NCBI GenBank assembly: GCA_933207985.1
Contig: OW240915.1
Location: 110,163,243-110,227,242, forward strand
Reading direction: 5' to 3'
Origin: Pelobates cultripes
Lineage: Eukaryota > Chordata > Amphibia > Anura > Pelobatidae
DNA length: 64,000 bases
Shown here: positions 57,634 to 64,000 of the stretch, in pieces
Position numbering within the stretch: the stretch's first letter is position 1
How the letters are laid out: every line of letters starts with the position of its first letter
The notes under the pieces: model-generated
What the model was told of the DNA's origin: nothing
Databases searched by the model: none
What the model saw: the letters and a program-made list of their open reading frames with translations, nothing else
Made by a program: the position numbers and the translations under genes

Positions 57634-60041
57634 GTGTAGGGGTTATCGACTATTGCTTTGGGTTAAAGCCCCAGGTGTTTCTGGAATCTAGCAATTCCCC
57701 TAGGGTTGTGCAAAACTTAACATGAATGTTAAAACAAATATATTAAAAGGATTAAAAGGCTTAGTTCTAATCCCAATTTGGAATCCTAATTTGGCTTCCT
57801 AACCCAAACTCTAATAGTAAATTATGAAATATATTTTAATCTACCCACTAAAATAATGGATTTACGGTAGTTTCCCAATTCTAAATCAGAATACTGTAAA
57901 CAGTCAACATAATGTATCTACAAATAAATATAATATCTTAAACTTGTCATCATAACTGCTGTAACCTTAACATTAGAGTTATATTAGAGAGAGAGAAATA
58001 ATATCACCAGATACAGAACTGTTCCATTCCTGGCATTTGAAATTAATAATCTAAAACAAATGTTATAGATTTAATGTACCAAACTGTGCTCAGAACAAAT
58101 TATGTGTCATTTTACACAAGTGCATTTCCCATACATGGTTTTGCGTGGTCATTTTCCGGTCATTTTGTAGTCGGAGCACAAAGAGGAGTATGAAGAAGTA
58201 ATGTAGCCACCACATTTACTTAAAATAATGAATGATCTTACAATCAGAGTAGTAAATGGCACCAACCAGAAATGAATAATATTGGTAATACTGTGATTAT
58301 GATTTATTATTTTAAATCTATGTTGTGCATTTTATTTTAGATTTGCTGTGAATTCTAATTCTGTAAATCAAACTCTACTTTTCAAATATATTTTCTCAGC
58401 TACATAAATTTAAATTAAGATGAGTGTGAGATAATCAGTCTGGAACATAAACCTGTTTATTAAATGTTGGTGTTCAGTAAACAAACCCTGTAGTTTATTG
58501 GGAGTAAGAATACATGCACAAGCCTAATACTCATTTATCCACAACGTTTACTATAAATCCATTGAAATATTATTCAATAGGATCAGTTGATAAGCATTTG
58601 CTTATCTATACATGATTAAATAATCCCTAGCCACAGATCTAAAATATTATTTTAAAACATTCCCAAAGCTTCTTTAAGTCAGGTTAGTATTTTCATGTAA
58701 AGTATCAAGTCAGTAATTATGGAGTTAAAATCTGGGTACAATGAACAAAGACCGAAAATTACTATAATAATGTGCCAAACAAAAACTGAAAAGCATATGA
58801 AAATGTAAACTGAACCCCTGCATCAAGTGTCCAAAGCCAGGCGTTAACTATAAACTCTAGCTTAAAAACTATGCCAGATGGATTAATTTAACAACTGCTT
58901 TTTATAAGATGTACCAGAAAAAAAGCCAGCGCTTCAGAAATGGAGGGGCCTGGAATATATATCCAGAAATCTGCTGCAGGCGTCTATTGGCACTAGCGGG
59001 GGTAAATCACACCTTTTTTGTGGGTGACCTGCTAAAATTCATTTGGTGAAGCCCATAAAATTTAAAACAAAAATGAAATGAAAGGTTATCTGGTTTCACA
59101 TTGGCCGTAAAACTCTTGGTGCACTGTCATAATAGTAATAAGGTGAAGAATTTTATAAGCCAAACGGCTAGTAAGGAGGCAGTAAATTCCACTGGAGGTG
59201 TTCTGCGTGACATCATAAGCCACATGAGAAGGAGGCCAAAGTGGTCACACCAAGGTATAAGGGACCTTTTATGATCTTTTATCATTTGTGTTATGTAGAC
59301 AGGGTATCTTGGGTACATATACTTTTATTTTACTATGGACATTGAGTTATAACTTACTGCTACCCCCTGCATAGAGTGCAGCTTAATTTAAAGAATAAAG
59401 CATTCTGATTTTAAGACATTTTAGAAATAATTTGCAGCTTGTAATACTTTAGAAGAAAAAGAAAATACAAACAAACATGATAAAAATAGCAAATCTGGTA
59501 ATAAGATACCTTTATAGGAATCATTAGAATTGTTAGGCAGAAAGGTGATGACTGATGAAATAAACACTCTAAAGAACAGGAACAAATGTCTGAAGATCAT
59601 ATTCTGGCCTAAAACATTGTGCATCAATTCAGACACAAATGGTTTTCAATGTAAGTGTAAAGAGGATAAACGGAGCAGGGAAAGCAATATTGGCCTGGTC
59701 CATACTAGCATCATTTCATTCATTGTAAATAGTATTCTACGCATATTCATGTTATAAACATAGAAAGGCACATGAAACCAATTGATCAATCATCCAATAA
59801 TGTTCATATTATTTATAAAGCACCAACAAATTCCGCAGCTATATATGTTTTTCATGATGATCTGCAGTGAAGTTATAATTAGGAAATCAAAAAATGTTCT
59901 ACTTTTTGGTGGAAATTTAGTGCAAATTCATAATCTTTCCGACCATTCTCTGCATACATGCTATTTTAGAAAGGTGGAGTTGTCAGTCATTTAGATTGCT
60001 TCATAAGCAGGTTTCTATATAAGTAATTCCAAATAAACTGT
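57634..60041. other. Unclassified AT-rich DNA
   Basis: No element ends, coding exons or RNA genes recognised. Short open frames lack motifs and splice context. Confidence 0.35.
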
Positions 60042-60215
60042 TATTTACTAAAGCGAGAGTTCAAGATGAATTCAAAATTAATATCAAATTTAAGGTCAAA
60101 ATAGCCGAATTGGAAAAATCCTCTAATCCAGCTATACTTTTAGTTCAGCTACTCTGGTCTTAAATTTGTAATTCACTTTGAATTCTCACTTCAAGTAAAT
60201 TTTTAGTAAATATCC
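60042..60215. mobile_element. Small MITE with TTTACTAAAGCGAGAGTTCA ends
   Basis: The left TTTACTAAAGCGAGAGTTCA and right GAATTCTCACTTCAAGTAAA, with TTTTTAGTAAA just outside, are inverted copies around a ~100-bp core with AGCCGAATTGGAAAAATC. Probably related to the element near 3066-3228. Confidence 0.6.
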
Positions 60216-60368
60216 CTATGAGTGATAAATCAGCATGACCAAAAAAAAAGAAAAACCTCAATAAAGTTTCATTAAAAACTTAATGTAGTTTTATATCTCG
60301 GCCAAAGGCCGAGTAAATAGTTCAATGCACAGGTTGCAGATATTCATAAGAATGCAACTCTTATGAAG

Positions 60369-60761
60369 TTAAAAGAACACTATAGGGTCAGAAATACAAA
60401 CATGTATTCCTGACCATATAGTGTTAAAAACACATGTAGGGTCCCTGGCACCCCATTCCACCCTTAATTAAGTTAAAACTCACCTTTTTTCCATTGCCGT
60501 GTGTGTCCTCTGGCGCTGGCCCCATCCCTGATCCACTTCATTGGCTGAGTTCAACAGACTTGATGATCTCAGCAAATCCACCCATCACACTATGCAGCAC
60601 TGCCCCAGGAAGCACCTCTATTGGCTGTCAGAGGAGTGGCCACTAGATGTGTTCCTAAGAAAAGGCAGTGTTTACATTAAAAAGCCTGCAGAGACTGACA
60701 ATACTCACCACAACAACTACATTAAGCTATAGTTGTTCTGGTGATTATAATGTCCCTTTAA
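60369..60761. mobile_element. T2-type MITE
   Basis: The left end is TTAAAAGAACACTATAGGGT with a hairpin (CAGAAATACAAACATGTATT). The right end is GATTATAATGTCCCTTTAA. TTAA at both borders. The 63-codon frame at 60541 is inside it. Confidence 0.78.
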
Positions 60762-60887
60762 GTTAAGATGACTTACAGGCTTTCAAACTATATTATCTCA
60801 TTTATTTTATTGAAATATTTTTTTGAAGGATTATCACATAGTTGTTATACTCCCTTTAAAATCATAATTATTAGAGAATCATCTAAA

Positions 60888-61230
60888 TGGCCCTGATCAA
60901 AACTTTACATACCTTTGAATGTTTGGCCTTGTTATAGACACACAAGGTGACACATACATGTTAATTGGCAATTAAAGGTTAATTTCCCACACATGTGGCT
61001 TTTTAAATTGCAATTAGTGTCTGTGTATAAATAGTCAAAGAGTTTGTTGGCTCTCACATGGATGCACTGAGCAGGCTAGATACTGAGCCATGGGGAGCAG
61101 AAACAAACTGTCAAAAGACCTGCGTAACAAGGTAATGGAACTTTATAAAGACGGAAAAGGATATAAAAAGATATTCAAAGCCCTGAAAATGCCAGTCAGT
61201 ACAGTTCAATCACTTATTAAGAAGTGGTGC
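60888..61230 (+). pseudogene. Tc1-type fragment with transposase N-terminus
   Basis: GGCCCTGATCAAAACTTTAC at about 60890 resembles a Tc1 terminus. The ATG at 61090 opens MGSRNKLSKDLRNKVMELYK and GYKKIFKALKMPVSTVQS, the paired-type helix-turn-helix of Tc1 transposases. The frame loses similarity after SLIKKW (about 61225), and no DDE core follows. A 5' fragment only. Confidence 0.65.
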
Positions 61231-64000
61231 TTCTTTTCCTTTATAAAATTCAGTTCATGTGATTACTTTGACTATTGATATGTCAGGAAAACAACTTATT
61301 TGTTCCTTTTAAAAAACAAACAGAAAACAGACAAACAGTTTAATTGTATAACCTTTCTGACTGCATATTGGAATTAAATGTTTAATAAAACTAAAATTAA
61401 TAAGATTGATATATTGCAAATGAGTTAAAAGTAAATGACACACACTGATTAACTGTAAGCACTTTCTTTAAATTAACATAGATCACACATCACATTTCTA
61501 AAATATGGCTTAAATCCATTCATCTTATACCATGCCACCTTTGACCTGGAGAATTTATTTATTTTTTGCAGAAAGGGAAACTGTATTGATTACATGTGTA
61601 ACATGATACATTCAATGTGAGAACTTGCCTTGACAATACCAACACAACAATTACAAATCTGTTGGTGGTATGCACCAGGACTTAACCTGTTCTTAAGATA
61701 TAGTACCTATAAAACAAAAGTTATGGATGCATAATCCTATGCCTACTTGTCAGTGAAATTGCTTGAGTAAGAAACACAGAGGCTTACATTTCCAAGTAAA
61801 AAGTAATATAATAATGATATAAAATATTTTATTTGAAAGAATATATAGATAATTTATGAAAATCTCAGTATTTCAAGCAGTAGAGATGTTATTACCCAAA
61901 TAGCATCCCTTTCATGAAATGTGGAAAGTATTACTTTATTTTTCCATGTATTTTTTTTTTCAAAATTCTTTTAGTCTAAAATTGGGGGTTGTCTTATACA
62001 CGGAATGTCACTGCAGGGGTTAAAAAAAACACTTTACGTGGTACCTAAGTTAAGATGGCACCTGCCGCATTTCGGTGTGCCACGGCCCACACACATACCT
62101 GGCCTCCCTCCAGTTGATCCACTTCTGAATGCTGTGGCAAGGAGTATACTGTGATGTCCCAGCATGCCCTTACACCACCTGCTGTATTATAGGAGCTGTA
62201 GTCTCCCAGCATGCACTATAGAGCCATTAACTTCCCAGAGAACCATAAAAATACGGTACATGCTGTGTCATATATGCTGTGAAATGAACCCCTGATTCCA
62301 AAGTTTGAACAAGTTATAGTGGGTACATTAATTAGCTATTATTATTGGCATCTAAATAAGGTCAACATAGTCTGCAGAGCTTCACAATTTTATTGTGGAG
62401 ATTTAACAGAAAACAATTAAGAAATACATTATTACAAGGTTTGACAAGAACAACATTGGGGAAACATAAAAAAGGGAACCTGCAACAAAGCAGAAGAGTC
62501 AGAGGAAGAATAGAAGTGGACTATGAAGCCACGAATTATGGTACTGATTTAATATTTCTGGATAAGCTCTTCAAATGATTTAAATATTGATATAGACTTT
62601 TTATATATAATTTTGATATTTGAATATTTTTGAAAGAAGTATTTTAGAAGTTTATTAAAAAAAAATCATGTGAAAGGGTTATCTAAAAATATTAAATTAA
62701 GAGAAGAAATAAGAGAAGAAATAAAACTCCAAACAACTGCTGTTATAGGTCTTGGTGTTTTCCTTTAAGGAATTCAAATTACCCAAGGAAGCTATAAGTT
62801 AGCATGAAGAGATGTGTTTTAAGGAACTGATGATGAGGTTTAAAGAATGTCGACTAGCCAGGCTGTATCATAGGAAAGCTACTCTTGAGAAATACTGTAG
62901 GTGCTTTTTAATGGTTCATTGGAATGGGTTCTAATTTTGTTAAATAGCTCAAGAACAAACAACAACAGGAACAAATAACAACAGGAACATTTAGATAGTT
63001 AAACACGAATTTGTATTCTTGTTCAGAAAATAAACTCTCCCTGGACTAAATTAGTGATAAAAAAATAGTATTTCTTGAATTTAGGAACTAAAATTATAAA
63101 TAACTACTTTTATTTATGGCTCCTTTATATTTATTTACATTATTTTATTTACTAATTTTCAATTAAGGCAAATCAATCTGAAGACTTTGTTCATGAATCT
63201 GCTCTCATTTTGAGCATAAGCATGTCCCATTTTCTAAATACTTTTGCCCTAAACGTTCCAATCTTTTTCTCAACAAACACTGTACAGCATACCTAGACAT
63301 TTTCCATTTCTTGATGATGATCATAGTTACGGGAATAATGGCCAGTCAGATCCACAATAGTGCCTAAAAGAAGCACTTCTAACTCTAAAATAGATATTCA
63401 GTTTTATGCAGGGCTTAGTTTATAGTATATAGAACTACACACCTATTACCCATTTGGGTAAGAAACTAAGACTATGGTTGAAACCTTCGGATAGCAAGTC
63501 TGAAGTTGAGTGTTAGTAACTATGTGTATGTCATGTGTATGTGTTTAACAGCCAGGCATAAATGTTGGTATTCTCTAAATACATAACAGTCATAATAAGT
63601 AGTTAAAGAAGCAGCCATCATATTATGCTTTACAGACATTGCATATGTGGCAAGTAGGAAATAATATATTTTTTCACAAAATAAGACCAAAGAATGGGCA
63701 GTCTAGAGTAAACAAATGTTTCAGAGTTTTTCTGTTTTTATGGCTAAGACAAATGCAGAAAGCTCTTCCCAGACATTACAGATTACTGCTGCAGGATATA
63801 ATAAATGAAAATAAAAGTGTTCCCACATCTATCAAACAATTCAGTATACATTACTTGTACTTGTGAACCTCTCAACATTTAATGGATTTGTGTAATAATA
63901 TACACCTATGCTGCTGGGAGTTTTTCATCCATCCATCAACAAGAAGTACAACTGGCTACTCTACTTGTAACACTGTTTACATAGTATATCTACTCAAATT
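61231..64000. other. Unclassified AT-rich DNA
   Basis: No gene seen. AAATTGGGGGTTGTCTTATA at about 61980 resembles a DNA-transposon terminus. 62393-62578 holds a 61-codon basic open frame without motifs. The rest is unremarkable. Confidence 0.35.

Noticed and set aside
62393..62578. 61-codon basic open frame
   Set aside because: No motif and no splice signals in phase; not distinguishable from chance.

Overview
The window is genomic DNA from a vertebrate, most likely a frog or toad. The evidence is one intron-bearing V-ATPase gene fragment together with a dense mix of anuran-type mobile elements: piggyBac-like elements with TTAA targets, T2-type MITEs ending TTAAAGG, Tc1, hAT, CR1 and L2 LINEs, and a DIRS remnant. 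No bacterial features, CRISPR arrays, rRNA or tRNA genes were seen. The species cannot be named from the sequence alone.

Layout. 1-2.4 kb: six consecutive internal exons, minus strand, of a V-ATPase a-subunit gene that best fits tcirg1 (isoform a3). An L2-type LINE sits in one intron. 3.4-25.5 kb: two nearly identical piggyBac-like transposons in the same orientation, each with an uninterrupted transposase (579 and 583 aa). They bracket about 12.7 kb of satellite DNA. That block has three parts: a ~488-bp unit array, a ~269-bp array built from two ~135-bp half-units, and an irregular higher-order array of ~118-bp subunits. Nearly every subunit of the third array carries a CTCF-like motif, and four copies match the published 14-bp core consensus exactly. 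25.5-27.7 kb: a broken CR1 reverse transcriptase, itself interrupted by a second L2 copy and abutting an opposite-strand CR1 piece. 29.4-33.3 kb: a nest of elements, with a Tc1-type relic split by a 3.2-kb piggyBac-type element, which contains a TA-target MITE, which contains a ~230-bp palindrome. 33.5-34.4 kb: a probable solo LTR. 36.1-38.2 kb: two hAT-type elements with intact 8-bp target duplications. 40.7-42.2 kb: a nearly full-length but decayed Tc1 transposon with long inverted repeats. 42.3-61 kb: a foldback MITE, several T2 MITEs, a second TTAA element, a DIRS remnant, minisatellites and transposon fragments in AT-rich intergenic or intronic DNA.

Host coding content is small. Apart from the tcirg1 exons I see two weak exon candidates on the minus strand: a signal-peptide-like first exon near 39.5 kb and an open exon near 49.5 kb. 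The tcirg1 exons upstream of position 2426 were not found in the remaining 61 kb. Either the next intron is very large, filled by the satellite and transposon block, or the locus is truncated or misassembled. The parts most worth checking are the satellite with repeated CTCF-like sites between two young piggyBac copies, and the copy-number difference of an internal ~427-bp repeat between those two copies.
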